DNA of 64,000 bases from Streptomyces griseoincarnatus (GCA_014649575.1 BMTH01000003.1:1-64000); one strand, 5' to 3'. Shown: positions 44,809 through 54,135, counted from the stretch's first letter. The notes: a model not told the origin generated them from the sequence alone. Program-made: numbers and translations.

Positions 44809-45126
44809 GTGGCGCAGAAGGTCGTGGTCACTCTCTTCGACGACATCGACGGCTCGGAAGCGGCGGAAACGATCGCCTTCGGGATCGACGGCACGTCGTA
44901 CGAGATCGACCTGAACGAAACCAATGCCAGGAAACTGCGCGAGGCGCTCGAGCCCTACGTGGACGCCGGCCGCAAGCGCGCCCGCTCCGGCAAGGCCTAC
45001 CGGCAGACCGAGGTCGCCCCGGACCCGGCGGCCGTGCGCGCCTGGGCGCAGGCGCACCGGATGGACGTCCCGGCCCGCGGCCGCATCCCCAAGAAGGTCT
45101 ACGAGGCGTTCGCCGCCGCCCGCTGA
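44809..45126 (+). CDS. lsrL: Lsr2-family nucleoid protein, LsrL type
   Basis: A 105-residue Lsr2 paralogue. The N-terminal oligomerisation domain reads AQKVVVTLFDDIDGSEA and SYEIDLNETNARKLREALEPYV. The C-terminal DNA-binding domain ends with the AT-minor-groove motif ARGRIPK. Lsr2 silences AT-rich and horizontally acquired DNA. Streptomyces have two copies, and this one fits the purS-adjacent LsrL (SCO4076 position). GTG at 44809 has AGGGA upstream. The upstream region is AT-rich, consistent with self-binding. Confidence 0.93.
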   Translation: MAQKVVVTLFDDIDGSEAAETIAFGIDGTSYEIDLNETNARKLREALEPYVDAGRKRARSGKAYRQTEVAPDPAAVRAWAQAHRMDVPARGRIPKKVYEAFAAAR

Positions 45127-45306
45127 ACCGCACCCGGCCCGGCGCCCGGAACCGCACCCGCGTGCGGAGCCGGCCCCGGCCGGGTGACCCCGCCGACGGG
45201 CGGTCACCGGGCGCTGCGGGCAACCGACTTGCGCAGCCCCCCTGCTGATCAGCTAAAGTCTGGAGCACGCCGAGGGGCGAGGCCGAAAGGCCCGGTCCGA
45301 GGACAT

Positions 45307-45378
45307 GCGGGTGTAGTTCAGTAGTAGAACATCCCCCTTCCAGGGGGAAGGCGCAGTGTGCAATTCCTGTCACCCGCT
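45307..45378 (+). tRNA. tRNA-Gly (TCC)
   Basis: A 72-nt cloverleaf: acceptor GCGGGTG / CACCCGC, anticodon stem-loop TCCCCCTTCCAGGGGGA with anticodon TCC. The T-loop region GCAATTC departs slightly from GTTCRAN. Discriminator is T. CCA is not encoded. Confidence 0.93.
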
Positions 45379-45458
45379 CTGCACCACCTCTCCGACCACG
45401 CTTGTGGATCAGGTAAGCTGGTGCCCGCGCCGATCGGTGAGAGCCGGTCGGAGGCAAT

Positions 45459-45531
45459 GCGGACGTAGCTCAGTTGGTAGAGCGCAACCTTGCCAAGGTT
45501 GAGGTCGCGAGTTCGAGCCTCGTCGTCCGCT
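45459..45531 (+). tRNA. tRNA-Gly (GCC), first copy
   Basis: A 73-nt cloverleaf: acceptor GCGGACG / CGTCCGC, anticodon loop TTGCCAA with anticodon GCC, T-arm GCGAGTTCGAGCCTCGT. CCA is not encoded. Confidence 0.96.
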
Positions 45532-45538
45532 CGGGAAG

Positions 45539-45569
45539 AAGACCCCGGTCCCTCGGACCGGGGTCTTTT
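45539..45569 (+). terminator. Terminator after tRNA-Gly pair
   Basis: Stem GACCCCGGTCC / GGACCGGGGTC with a three-base loop and AA/TT extension, followed by TTTT. Eight bases after tRNA-Gly. Confidence 0.88.
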
Positions 45570-45669
45570 CGTGGTCCGGTCCAACAGGCCTGCCGGGTCT
45601 GACATTTGTCATGTCCGGTGATGACACCGCGCACTGCCGAGCTCCTCCGTCCGCCGCGATGCTCGAGTC

Positions 45670-46641
45670 ATGGAAACGAACGGACTTGAGCACGTGATCG
45701 AGGTCACAGGCCTGCGACGCGTCTACGGGGGCGGGTTCGAAGCGGTGCGCGGGGTCGACTTCACCGTGCGGCGCGGGGAGATCTTCGCCCTGCTGGGCAC
45801 CAACGGCGCCGGGAAGACCTCCACCGTCGAACTCCTCGAAGGACTGGCCCCGCCGGCCGGCGGACAGGTCCGGGTGCTCGGACACGACCCCTACACCGAG
45901 CGGGCCGCCGTACGGCACCGCACCGGCGTGATGCTCCAGGAGGGTGGCTTCCCCTCCGAGCTGACCGTCGCCGAGACCGCCCGCATGTGGGCCGGCTCCG
46001 TCAGCGGCGCACGCCCCGAGCGGGAGGTGCTGGCCATGGTGGGCCTCGGCTCCAGGACCGACGTCCGGGTCAAGCAATTGTCCGGCGGACAGCGGCGGCG
46101 TCTGGACCTGGCGCTCGCGCTGCTCGGCGACCCCGAGGTGCTGTTCCTCGACGAGCCGACCACCGGACTCGACGCCGAAGGCCGCCGCGACACCTGGGAG
46201 TTGGTGAGCGCCCTGCGCGACTCCGGCACCACCGTGCTGCTCACCACGCACTACCTGGAGGAGGCCGAGAACCTCGCCGACCGGCTCGCGATCATGCACG
46301 AGGGCCGGATCGCCGTCACCGGCACCCCGGCCGAGGTCACCGCGAACGAGCCGTCCCGGATCACCTTCGACCTGCCCGACGGCTACCACCTGGGCGACCT
46401 CCCGCCGCTCGGCCCGATGGGCGTGGGCGACCACACCGTGGACGGCCGCACCGTCCGGCTGGGCACCCGCGACCTGCAGCGCTCGGCCACCGAGCTGCTG
46501 CTGTGGGCGCGGGACGCGGGCGTGGAGCTGGGCCGGCTCGACGTGCGCTCGGCCTCCCTGGAAGAGGCCTTCCTCACCATTGCCAAGGACGCATCGGCCC
46601 CGGAGGACAACGGCGTGACCACGGAGGAGTACGCGGCATGA
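45670..46641 (+). CDS. ABC transporter ATP-binding protein
   Basis: A 323-residue DrrA/CcmA-type ATPase. Walker A GTNGAGKTS, Q-loop VMLQEG, signature LSGGQRRRLDLALALL, Walker B VLFLDEPTTGLD and the switch His in LLTTHYLEEAE are all present. The C-terminal ~90 residues resemble the regulatory extension of daunorubicin-resistance ATPases. Start ATG at 45670 has only a weak ribosome site. It overlaps the permease gene by four bases and probably exports a lipid or antibiotic. Confidence 0.94.
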   Translation: METNGLEHVIEVTGLRRVYGGGFEAVRGVDFTVRRGEIFALLGTNGAGKTSTVELLEGLAPPAGGQVRVLGHDPYTERAAVRHRTGVMLQEGGFPSELTVAETARMWAGSVSGARPEREVLAMVGLGSRTDVRVKQLSGGQRRRLDLALALLGDPEVLFLDEPTTGLDAEGRRDTWELVSALRDSGTTVLLTTHYLEEAENLADRLAIMHEGRIAVTGTPAEVTANEPSRITFDLPDGYHLGDLPPLGPMGVGDHTVDGRTVRLGTRDLQRSATELLLWARDAGVELGRLDVRSASLEEAFLTIAKDASAPEDNGVTTEEYAA

Positions 46642-47414
46642 GCATCGCCACCACCACCCCGGCCGGCCGGATGGCCTCCCTGGCCCGGGCCGAACTGACA
46701 CTGCTAGGACGCAACAAGGGCGCCCTGGTCGCCGGGCTCTTCGTGCCGCTGGTCCTGCCGCTCAGCGTGCGCTCCGCCGCCGAGGAGATGGACCTCGCGA
46801 AGGCCGGGCTCACCCCCGGTGAGCTCGTCCTGCCCGCCGCCGTCGGCTTCTCGCTGCTCTTCGCCGTGTACTCCACCCTCGTCGGCGTCTACGTCGTCCG
46901 GCGCGAGGAGCTGGTGCTGAAGCGGCTGCGCACGGGCGAGCTGCGGGACGCGGAGATCCTCTCCGGGGCCGCGCTTCCCGCCGTCCTCACCGGGCTGCTG
47001 CAGTGCCTGCTGCTGATCGCGGGCTGCGCGGTGCTGCTCGACCTGTCCGCGCCCTCCGCGCCGCACCTGGCCGTGCTCGGCCTTCTGCTGGGTGTCGTGA
47101 TGAGCGCGGCGCTGGCCGCCGCCACCGCGAGCTGGACCCGGACCGGCGAGAGCGCCCAGGTCACGCCCATGCCGCTGATGTTCGCCTCGATGCTGGGCTC
47201 CGGAATGTTCGTCCCGCTGGAGCTGTTCCCGGACCGTCTGGCGTCCGTCTGCGAGCTGCTGCCGCTGACCCCGGTCGTCACCCTGGTGCGCGGCGGCTGG
47301 ACCGGCGGCCTCTCGGCCGGGGACGCCCTCGGTGCGCTCGCGGTGGCGCTGGCCTGGACCGCGGTGGCGGTGTTTGCTGTACGGCGGCGGTTCCGCTGGG
47401 AGCCGCGGCGCTGA
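46638..47414 (+). CDS. ABC-2 type transporter permease
   Basis: A 258-residue integral membrane protein with six predicted helices in the ABC-2 pattern. The hydrophilic EELVLKRLRTGELRDAEIL loop before helix three is typical. ATG at 46638 overlaps the ATPase stop (ATGA), showing translational coupling. Followed 80 bp later by a DesK-like kinase, suggesting the kinase senses the membrane state or substrate. Confidence 0.9.
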   Translation: MSIATTTPAGRMASLARAELTLLGRNKGALVAGLFVPLVLPLSVRSAAEEMDLAKAGLTPGELVLPAAVGFSLLFAVYSTLVGVYVVRREELVLKRLRTGELRDAEILSGAALPAVLTGLLQCLLLIAGCAVLLDLSAPSAPHLAVLGLLLGVVMSAALAAATASWTRTGESAQVTPMPLMFASMLGSGMFVPLELFPDRLASVCELLPLTPVVTLVRGGWTGGLSAGDALGALAVALAWTAVAVFAVRRRFRWEPRR

Positions 47415-47493
47415 GGCGCTGACCAGGGGCGAAGGACGCCCGCACGGCTGTGACCGGTGCGGCGTCGGAGATCGGCGGGAACAGGAGCGGCGG

Positions 47494-48732
47494 ATGGCGG
47501 GCCCGGGCAGCTGGTGGGGGCGCAAGAGCACACCCGCGAAGGTCGAGACGTACACGCGGTGGTCGTTCCACTTCATCGCGCTGTCCGAGCCGACGGTGGT
47601 CGGGGTGACGGCCTTCGGGCACATGGAGGCGCGGTTCGCGCTGCTCGTGATGGCGCCGGTCACGGCGCACGTCGCGCTGGCCATGGTGACCGCCTCCCGC
47701 GCCCTGGACTGGACGGTCGGCCGGCGTCCCCAGCCACTGCGGCTGCTGTGGGCGCTCGGCGCCGCGACCGCCGTGGTCGCGGTCGCGGCCGTCGCCCTCG
47801 GCCGGCACGGACCCGGCGGGGCCGCGGAGGACACCGGCACCGTCCTGGGCTCCGTCTTCGGCGCCACACTCTGCTACGGAGTGGGTCTGACGGCACTCGG
47901 CCTGAAGGACCGGCGGCGCGTCGTCTGGCTCGTCCTCGGGTTCGGGACGGGCGCGGGCCTGGTGGCCTGGGCGGTCGGCATGCCCGGACTGGCCGCGCTG
48001 GCCACGGCCGCGTTCGTGACGGCCGCGAGCGGCTTCTTCGCCGCCACCTCCGCCTTCTCCATCTGGCTGCTCAACGCCGTCTACGCCCTCGACGAGGCGC
48101 GGGAGACGCGGGCCCGGCTCGCGGTCGCCGAGGAGCGGCTGCGGTTCGGACGCGACCTGCACGACGTGATGGGCAGGAACCTCGCCGTGATCGCCCTCAA
48201 GAGCGAGCTGGCCGTCCAGCTCGCCCGGCGTGAACGGCCCGAGGCGGTCGAGCAGATGATCGAGGTGCAGCGCATCGCCCAGGAGTCCCAGCGGGAGGTG
48301 CGCGAGGTGGTGCGCGGCTACCGCCGGGCCGACCTGGAGGCCGAGCTCCACGGCGCCCGTGGCGTGCTGCGCGCGGCCGGGATCGACTGCGAGGTCGGCG
48401 GCGAAACGGGTGGGCTGCCCGCCGAGGTGCAGTCGGCGCTGGGCTGGGTGGTACGGGAGGCGACCACCAACGTGCTGCGGCACGGGGACGCGAAGAAGTG
48501 CACCGTCACGGTGCGGAGGCCGGAGGGGCGTGTGGTGCTGACGGTGCGGAACGACGGGGCGACCGCCCCGCACGGGTCGTCCCGCACGGGCGGAACGGGG
48601 CTGGCCGGGCTGCGGGAGCGGCTGTCCGCCGTGGGCGGCACGCTGGACGCCGGGGAGGCCGGGGACGGCGAGTTCCGGCTCGTCGCGGAGGTCCCGCTCA
48701 CCGCGCGACCCGCGCTGGAGGTCGTCTCGTGA
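47494..48732 (+). CDS. DesK-like sensor histidine kinase
   Basis: A 412-residue kinase. About six hydrophobic segments occupy residues 25-195. HisKA_3 phospho-acceptor motif LRFGRDLHDVMGRNLAVIAL follows a parallel coiled coil (ALDEARETRARLAVAEERL). ATPase N-box VREATTNVLRHG and G-box GTGLAGLRERL are present. ATG at 47494 follows AGGAG. The gene overlaps the regulator start by four bases, as in DesK/DesR systems that control ABC transporters or membrane lipids. Confidence 0.92.
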   Translation: MAGPGSWWGRKSTPAKVETYTRWSFHFIALSEPTVVGVTAFGHMEARFALLVMAPVTAHVALAMVTASRALDWTVGRRPQPLRLLWALGAATAVVAVAAVALGRHGPGGAAEDTGTVLGSVFGATLCYGVGLTALGLKDRRRVVWLVLGFGTGAGLVAWAVGMPGLAALATAAFVTAASGFFAATSAFSIWLLNAVYALDEARETRARLAVAEERLRFGRDLHDVMGRNLAVIALKSELAVQLARRERPEAVEQMIEVQRIAQESQREVREVVRGYRRADLEAELHGARGVLRAAGIDCEVGGETGGLPAEVQSALGWVVREATTNVLRHGDAKKCTVTVRRPEGRVVLTVRNDGATAPHGSSRTGGTGLAGLRERLSAVGGTLDAGEAGDGEFRLVAEVPLTARPALEVVS

Positions 48733-49343
48733 CCGGTGTGGTGCGGCTGCTGCTCGCCGACGACGAGCATCTGATCCGCGGGGCGCTGGCCGCCCTGCTG
48801 TCCCTGGAGGACGACCTGCTGGTGGTCGCCGAGGCCGCGTCCGGCCCGGAGGCCCTGGCGATGGCGCGGGCGCACGTCCCGGACGTCGCCGTCCTCGATC
48901 TCCAGATGCCCGGCGCGGACGGTGTGAAGGTCGCCACAACCCTGCGGGCGGAGCTGCCCGACTGCCAGGTGCTGATCGTGACCGGGCACGGGCGCCCGGG
49001 CCATCTCAAGCGGGCGCTCGCGGCGGGGGTGCGGGGGTTCGTCCCCAAGACCGTCAGCGCCCAGCGGCTCGCGGAGATCATCCGCACGGTGCACGCGGGA
49101 AACCGCTACGTCGACCCCGAGTTGGCCGCCGACGCGATCGCCGCCGGCGACTCGCCGCTGACCGCGCGCGAGGCGGAGGTGCTGGAGCTGGCGGCGGACG
49201 GGGCGCCCGTGGCGGAGATCGCGGAGCGGGCCCGGCTGTCGCAGGGGACCGTGCGGAACTATCTCTCCTCCGCCGTCTCGAAGCTCGGCGCGGAGAACCG
49301 CCACACCGCGGTGCGTCTCGCCCGCGAGCGCGGTTGGGTATAG
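48729..49343 (+). CDS. DesR-like response regulator
   Basis: A 204-residue NarL/LuxR-type regulator. Receiver residues 7-120 have ADDE, phospho-Asp in AVLDLQMP, and Lys in FVPKTVS. The HTH at about 145-200 reads PVAEIAERARLSQGTVRNYL. GTG at 48729 overlaps the kinase stop (GTGA). Together with the two upstream genes it forms a transporter/two-component operon. A tRNA-Gly gene begins 26 bp after its stop. Confidence 0.93.
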   Translation: MTGVVRLLLADDEHLIRGALAALLSLEDDLLVVAEAASGPEALAMARAHVPDVAVLDLQMPGADGVKVATTLRAELPDCQVLIVTGHGRPGHLKRALAAGVRGFVPKTVSAQRLAEIIRTVHAGNRYVDPELAADAIAAGDSPLTAREAEVLELAADGAPVAEIAERARLSQGTVRNYLSSAVSKLGAENRHTAVRLARERGWV

Positions 49344-49368
49344 TGGTGCTCGCGCCACGGCGCAGCAG

Positions 49369-49441
49369 GCGAACGTAGCTCAGTTGGTAGAGCGCAACCT
49401 TGCCAAGGTTGAGGTCGCGAGTTCGAACCTCGTCGTTCGCT
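49369..49441 (+). tRNA. tRNA-Gly (GCC), second copy
   Basis: A 73-nt cloverleaf, acceptor GCGAACG / CGTTCGC, anticodon GCC in TTGCCAA. It differs from the copy at 45459 by one acceptor base pair and one T-loop base. It directly follows the response regulator and may be co-transcribed with it. Confidence 0.96.
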
Positions 49442-49448
49442 CAGAGGA

Positions 49449-49479
49449 CGAAGGCCCCGGTCGATGACCGGGGCCTTCG
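49449..49479. terminator. Bidirectional terminator after tRNA-Gly and purC
   Basis: Fourteen-base arms CGAAGGCCCCGGTC / GACCGGGGCCTTCG with a three-base loop. It lies between tRNA-Gly (plus) and the convergent purC (minus). Confidence 0.85.
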
Positions 49480-49538
49480 TCGTGCGTGCCGCCGTGCGGC
49501 CCCGGGACCGGGAGTGCGCCCCGGCCCCGGCCCCGGCG

Positions 49539-50438
49539 TCAGCTCCAGGGGATGCCTGTCAGGCGCTCGTAGGCCTCTACGTACTTCGCCCGGGTGGCGT
49601 CCACGACCTGCTGCGGCAGCGCAGGCGGAGGCTGCTCGCTCCTGCGGTCCCAGCCAGACTCCGCCGAGGTCAGCCAGTCCCGGACGAACTGCTTGTCGTA
49701 CGACGGCTGCGCGCGGCCCGGCTCCCACTGGTCGGCCGGCCAGAAGCGGGACGAGTCGGGGGTGAGCACCTCGTCCGCGATGACCAGGCTGTCCCCGTCG
49801 TACCCGAACTCGAACTTGGTGTCCGCGAGGATGATGCCCCGGTCCCGGGCGATGTCGCGGGCGCGGGAGTAGGCGGCGAGGGTGGCCTGGCGCAGCTGGG
49901 CGGCGGTCTCCGCGCCGACCTGGCGGGCGACCTCCTCGTAGGAGACGTTCTCGTCGTGCTCGCCGACGGCGGCCTTGGTGGCCGGGGTGAAGATCGGGGC
50001 GGGCAGCTCGGAGCCGTCGACCAGACCGTGGGGCAGGGCCAGCCCGCAGACCGTCCGGCTCTCGTTGTACTCGGCGAGGCCCGAGCCGGTGAGGTAGCCG
50101 CGGGCCACGCACTCCACCGGGACCATGTTGAGCGACTTGCACACCAGGGTGCGGCCCGCCCAGTCGGCGGGGGCGCCCTCGGGGAGGTCGGTGCTCAGGA
50201 CGTGGTTGGGGAGCAGATCGGCGAGCTGGTCGAACCACCACACGGAGAGCTGGGTGAGCACCCGGCCCTTGTCCGGGATCTCGGTGGGCAGCACCCAGTC
50301 GTAGGCGGAGATGCGGTCGCTGGCGACCATCACGAGGTCGCCCGCCTCGTTCCGGTACAGCTCGCGCACCTTGCCGGTGTGCAGATGCACCAGGCCCGGA
50401 ACCTGGATCGGCTCGGGCTTTTCGACGAATCCGGACAC
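49539..50438 (-). CDS. purC: SAICAR synthetase
   Basis: A 299-residue phosphoribosylaminoimidazole-succinocarboxamide synthase, the aspartate-adding step of purine synthesis. Conserved blocks: HTGKVRELYR, DRISAYDWVLPTEIPDKG, VECVARGYLTGSG and ILADTKFEFG. GTG at 50438 has GGAGGAACC upstream; the frame to 50612 is non-coding. The DMFase-like gene lies 178 bp upstream on the same strand. Confidence 0.96.
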   Translation of the reverse strand: MSGFVEKPEPIQVPGLVHLHTGKVRELYRNEAGDLVMVASDRISAYDWVLPTEIPDKGRVLTQLSVWWFDQLADLLPNHVLSTDLPEGAPADWAGRTLVCKSLNMVPVECVARGYLTGSGLAEYNESRTVCGLALPHGLVDGSELPAPIFTPATKAAVGEHDENVSYEEVARQVGAETAAQLRQATLAAYSRARDIARDRGIILADTKFEFGYDGDSLVIADEVLTPDSSRFWPADQWEPGRAQPSYDKQFVRDWLTSAESGWDRRSEQPPPALPQQVVDATRAKYVEAYERLTGIPWS

Positions 50439-50616
50439 GGTTCCTCCGCGTGGTTGAACAGAAGGGACGCCCGCAGCGCTCCCGGCTCCCGCGTGAGCTC
50501 CCGGAGGGCGGTGGCGGGAGGGGGCCGGACGGTACGTCGATTCTCCCGTATGTGCGGACGGGACGGCGGTCGGGGTGGTGCGGCCGGGTTCGACGGGCAA
50601 GGTCCCGTGCACCCCG

Positions 50617-51981
50617 TCAGTCGCGTTTGCAGATGCGGTCGAGCAGGTTCGCGGTGGCCCGCTGGATGCGCGGGTCGGCGTGCCCCGGCCGGTCCAGCGC
50701 CGGCGACCAGGCGAGCGTGCCCGAGGCGAACACCCACGCCCCTGACGGCGCGCGGTACAGGGACGTCTCCTGATGGCGCCGGGCGCCCTGCCGGTCGCCG
50801 TACGGGGAGTGCGCGAGCAGGATCCGCTCCTCGTGGGCGGGCAGCGGGGTGCGCGGGTAGTAGCGGTCGGCCCCGCCCGCGACCAGGCCGTCGAGGACGT
50901 CGCCCTCGTGCGCGCCGGTCCCCTCCCAGAGCCAGTGGCCGGCGTTGCGGACGATCAGCGGGCGCGGTCCCGGCACGGGACCCGCGTACTGGATGCCGAG
51001 CAGCAGCTGCTCGGCCCGGTCGTTCTCCCGCCACAGCGCGGGCCCGGACCGGCCCCGGCGTCTGCCGCAGGTCAGCAGGCCGTCGGCGCCGGACGGGGAA
51101 GGGGCCAGCTCGATCTGCCGGTGCAGGGTGCGAGCGGAGAGGAACACCAGCGAGGTGCCGTGCTCGCGGGCGCGCTCCACGGCCGTGCGCATCTCCGCCG
51201 TCCAGTACTCGTCCCGGCCGGGGAAGACGAGCCCCCGGTGGCGGGCCGGGTCGACGCGGCCCGCGTGCAGGTCGCGGGCGGTGGCGTGGGCGAGGTCGAA
51301 GCCGTAGCGCTCCGCCCAGCGGATCACGTCGTAGGCGTGCCCGGCGTGCGGCGGGAGCCCGTCGCCCGCGTAGGGACGGTCGAAGGTGACGGTGGTGACC
51401 GGGTCGTCCGCCTCGTCCTCCTCGTGGGCGGGGGCGAGCCTCGCGCCGGCGCGGCCGTCCGCCGCCGGGTACGCGTTGTACGCCTGCCAGGTGAGGTCCG
51501 GCAGCACCAGCAGCAGGTCCGCCGGGCGGTCGTCCCGCACGGTGAACGGGACGTGCGCCCGGTGCCGGCCGTCCTCCGTGGCCAGCACGGCGACGTACGC
51601 GCCGGTGCTCCAGTACGTCGGGACCGGCAGCCGCCAGGACAGCCACCAGTGGTGGCAGGAGACGGTGCGTCCGGCGGTGAGCGGTGGGAGCTGCGCCGTG
51701 CCGTGGAGGCGGGGGCTCGTGGTGATCTCGGTGGCGCCCCGGCCGTCGTAGTGGCCGACGCGGTGGACCGTGACGCGGAAGGGGCGGGGCGGTTCGACGG
51801 TGACGTGGAAGTCGACGGAGTCGCCGGGGGCGACGGCGGAAGGGGAGGCGAAGCCCTCGATGCGGCCGTCGGCGTCGTGAGGCGACGGGGCCGGCCAGGG
51901 GAAGGCGACGGGTGCGAAGGGGTCGCCGCCGTCGGGTGCCGGTGCCCCTGTCGCTTCGTGCCGGGTCCGCTCCGGTCGCAT
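50617..51981 (-). CDS. N,N-dimethylformamidase beta-subunit-like protein
   Basis: A 454-residue protein resembling the large-subunit domain of N,N-dimethylformamidases. Residues ~35-150 form an Ig/beta-like segment (GFASPSAVAPGDSVDFHV, RVGHYDGRGATEI). The main domain carries LPDLTWQAYNAYP, VIRWAERYGFDLAHAT, HRGLVFPGRDEYWTAEMR and GTSLVFLSARTLHRQIEL. True DMFase needs a small alpha subunit, which is absent here, so another amide or glycan role is possible. ATG at 51981. Orthologues are recalled beside purC in other Streptomyces. Confidence 0.8.
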   Translation of the reverse strand: MRPERTRHEATGAPAPDGGDPFAPVAFPWPAPSPHDADGRIEGFASPSAVAPGDSVDFHVTVEPPRPFRVTVHRVGHYDGRGATEITTSPRLHGTAQLPPLTAGRTVSCHHWWLSWRLPVPTYWSTGAYVAVLATEDGRHRAHVPFTVRDDRPADLLLVLPDLTWQAYNAYPAADGRAGARLAPAHEEDEADDPVTTVTFDRPYAGDGLPPHAGHAYDVIRWAERYGFDLAHATARDLHAGRVDPARHRGLVFPGRDEYWTAEMRTAVERAREHGTSLVFLSARTLHRQIELAPSPSGADGLLTCGRRRGRSGPALWRENDRAEQLLLGIQYAGPVPGPRPLIVRNAGHWLWEGTGAHEGDVLDGLVAGGADRYYPRTPLPAHEERILLAHSPYGDRQGARRHQETSLYRAPSGAWVFASGTLAWSPALDRPGHADPRIQRATANLLDRICKRD

Positions 51982-52105
51982 GCCGTTCCCCCTCCCCTGA
52001 GCGTGAACGGCCCCAGCACATCACATTCCGCACGGGTGTCGTCACCGTTCGTCGTGCGTGCGTTGAAGTGGAGGAACGCGCTCCGGCGGGTGGGCCGGGC
52101 GCGGC

Positions 52106-53860
52106 TCAGGCGAGGCGTACGGGCTTCTCCGGGCGTATGCCCTGCCGGGTGAGCCAGTTCCCGAGGCCCGCGGGGTCGCCGTCCTCGATGAGGGTCAGCA
52201 CCTGGGGCGGGAGGTCCGTGGCACGGGCGCCGCCGACGAGGAGGGTGGGTCCGTCGAGCCAGTCGAGACCCGGGACGGCGCCCACGGTGTCCATCGCCGC
52301 ACAGCAGACCATCGCGGTGATGTGGTCGGCGAGCAGCTCCCGTCCGGTGCGGGGCGGCTGCAGGGGGAAGAGGGGGAGCGCGCGGTCGTCGCGGAGGGGG
52401 TCGGGATCGGACGCCGCGGTGCCCTGGGGACCGGCGGGGACGGCGGCCGCGGCGGACTCCTCGCGGGCCAGTTCGGCCGTGAGGCGCGCGGCGAGGGCGG
52501 CGCTGCGGGCGGTGCCGCCGCCGAGGTCGTCCTCGTCCGGGGCGACGGCCGGGACGGGCGCCGGGGGCAGGTCGGGCGCGGTGGTCAGATGGGTCAGGAC
52601 ACGGGCGAGGGTGGGGCCGTCGGCGACCCGGGTCTCCTCGTCCGCGGGCGGCACGCGCAGGGCGTCGAGTATCCGGTGCAGGCGGGCGGCGTCGGCGCGC
52701 CACTTGCGGTCGACGACCTCCTCCGGATAGTCGCCCCAGTGGACCGGCGACCAGTCGGGACCGGTCTCCGCCGGGCCGCCGTGGAAGAGGCGGGCGGCGA
52801 GCAGGGAGGTGGCCTCGTCGACCGCGCCGGGCTCCTCCAGCAGGTCGCAGGCGGGGCGCTCCCCGAGCCGGGAGGCGAACCCCTCGGCCAGCCGGTCCCG
52901 GCGGGACAGCTCGGTCAGGGCGGCGACCACGCCCGCGTTGAGCCGGGCGGGCCAGCGGCCCATCCGCCAGGCGGGCAGCGCCACCCGGGTCAGCAGCCGG
53001 TCCCAGCCCGCGTAGGCGAGGCCGACCTGCTCCTGGGCGACGATCCGCAGCCCGTAGTCCACGGCCTTGGCGCGCTCGGCGGCGGCGGCGGCGACCCCAC
53101 GCTCCATCTCGGCGGCGTGCACCCGGCTGCCGTGCAGCAGCAGGCGGGCCACCCGGCCGACCCCGGCGAGCACCGCGCGGGAGACCGGCCCGCGGTCCGG
53201 CGCCGACGTGACGGCGACCGCGGCGTCCAGGCCCCGGACGAAGCGCCGGGCGGCGGCTATGTCCGGGTGCGCCGACGGTCCCGTGCCGGCGACGACCGGG
53301 GCGAGCAGGGCGCGCAGCTCGGCCACCCGCATCCACCACAGGAACGGCGAGCCGATGACCAGCACGGGCGCGGCGGGCGCGCGGCGGGACGGCCGGCCCG
53401 CGTGGGCCACGTCGTCGTGCTCCTCGGGCGGCGGGGGCGCGTGCGCCGGATGCGTACGGTCCTCCAGCCAGCTGTCGCAGTCCGGGGTGAGCGCTATCGC
53501 GGACGGCGCGGGGACGCCGAGGCGGTCGGCGAGGTCCCGCACCATCCGGTACAGGTCGGGCGCCGACTCCTCGGCGATCGGCACGGTGGGGGTGACGGCG
53601 GGCCGGGCGCGGGCGACGACCAGGGCGACACCGGCGGCGAGCAGCAGCACCAGCACGGCGAGGGGCGTGACGACCCGGCGGGCCAGGTCCCAGCCCGGGC
53701 CGGTCAGATGGCCGGTGGACCCGCCGACCAGGAGGATCACCGCGGCGGCGGCGGGCAGCAGCGCGACGGCCAGCGCCCGGCTGCGGACGCGCAGGACGGC
53801 CAGCGCACGGGCTCTGGCGCCCGGAGCACCCTGTTCCCTTCCCGCACCGCTCATGCTCAT
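52106..53860 (-). CDS. Membrane protein with degenerate M48-peptidase-like domain
   Basis: A 584-residue protein. Two hydrophobic helices lie at about residues 30-47 and 62-84. The region 98-260 resembles M48 (HtpX/Ste24) peptidases: LYRMVRDLADRLGVPAP, then VIGSPFLWWMRVAELRALLA at 168-187. Where M48 enzymes have AHELGH this protein has APVVAG, so both zinc histidines and the catalytic Glu are lost. HAAEMERGVAAAA matches the M48 E-x-x-A-D region without the aspartate. It is probably a non-catalytic relative. The C-terminal half is helical and of unknown role. Confidence 0.68.
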   Translation of the reverse strand: MSMSGAGREQGAPGARARALAVLRVRSRALAVALLPAAAAVILLVGGSTGHLTGPGWDLARRVVTPLAVLVLLLAAGVALVVARARPAVTPTVPIAEESAPDLYRMVRDLADRLGVPAPSAIALTPDCDSWLEDRTHPAHAPPPPEEHDDVAHAGRPSRRAPAAPVLVIGSPFLWWMRVAELRALLAPVVAGTGPSAHPDIAAARRFVRGLDAAVAVTSAPDRGPVSRAVLAGVGRVARLLLHGSRVHAAEMERGVAAAAAERAKAVDYGLRIVAQEQVGLAYAGWDRLLTRVALPAWRMGRWPARLNAGVVAALTELSRRDRLAEGFASRLGERPACDLLEEPGAVDEATSLLAARLFHGGPAETGPDWSPVHWGDYPEEVVDRKWRADAARLHRILDALRVPPADEETRVADGPTLARVLTHLTTAPDLPPAPVPAVAPDEDDLGGGTARSAALAARLTAELAREESAAAAVPAGPQGTAASDPDPLRDDRALPLFPLQPPRTGRELLADHITAMVCCAAMDTVGAVPGLDWLDGPTLLVGGARATDLPPQVLTLIEDGDPAGLGNWLTRQGIRPEKPVRLA

Positions 53861-54075
53861 GGCCCGCCCTCACCCCCTCCCGGCGCCTGACACGGTCCCT
53901 GGCTTGCCCATGCCCCCACTGTGGCACCCGCCACCGACATCGCAATGCCGGTGGGCCAAGTGCCGGAGCGCTTGCGCGGCACCCTAGTTGGGGCCCCGGC
54001 CCCCGTCAGCCGGATGGCACATCGCTCACTCGATGGAATGGCTTTGGGGAGAGGTGGTCGACGGACGGCAAGGGT

Positions 54076-54108
54076 CAGGCCCCGGATCCTGGAGGGATCC
54101 GGGGCCTG
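54076..54108 (-). terminator. Terminator of purD
   Basis: Fourteen-base arms CAGGCCCCGGATCC / GGATCCGGGGCCTG with a five-base loop, 27 bp beyond the purD stop. Confidence 0.85.
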
Positions 54109-54135
54109 TGGTGACCTGGGCGTCGTGCGCGTCGG

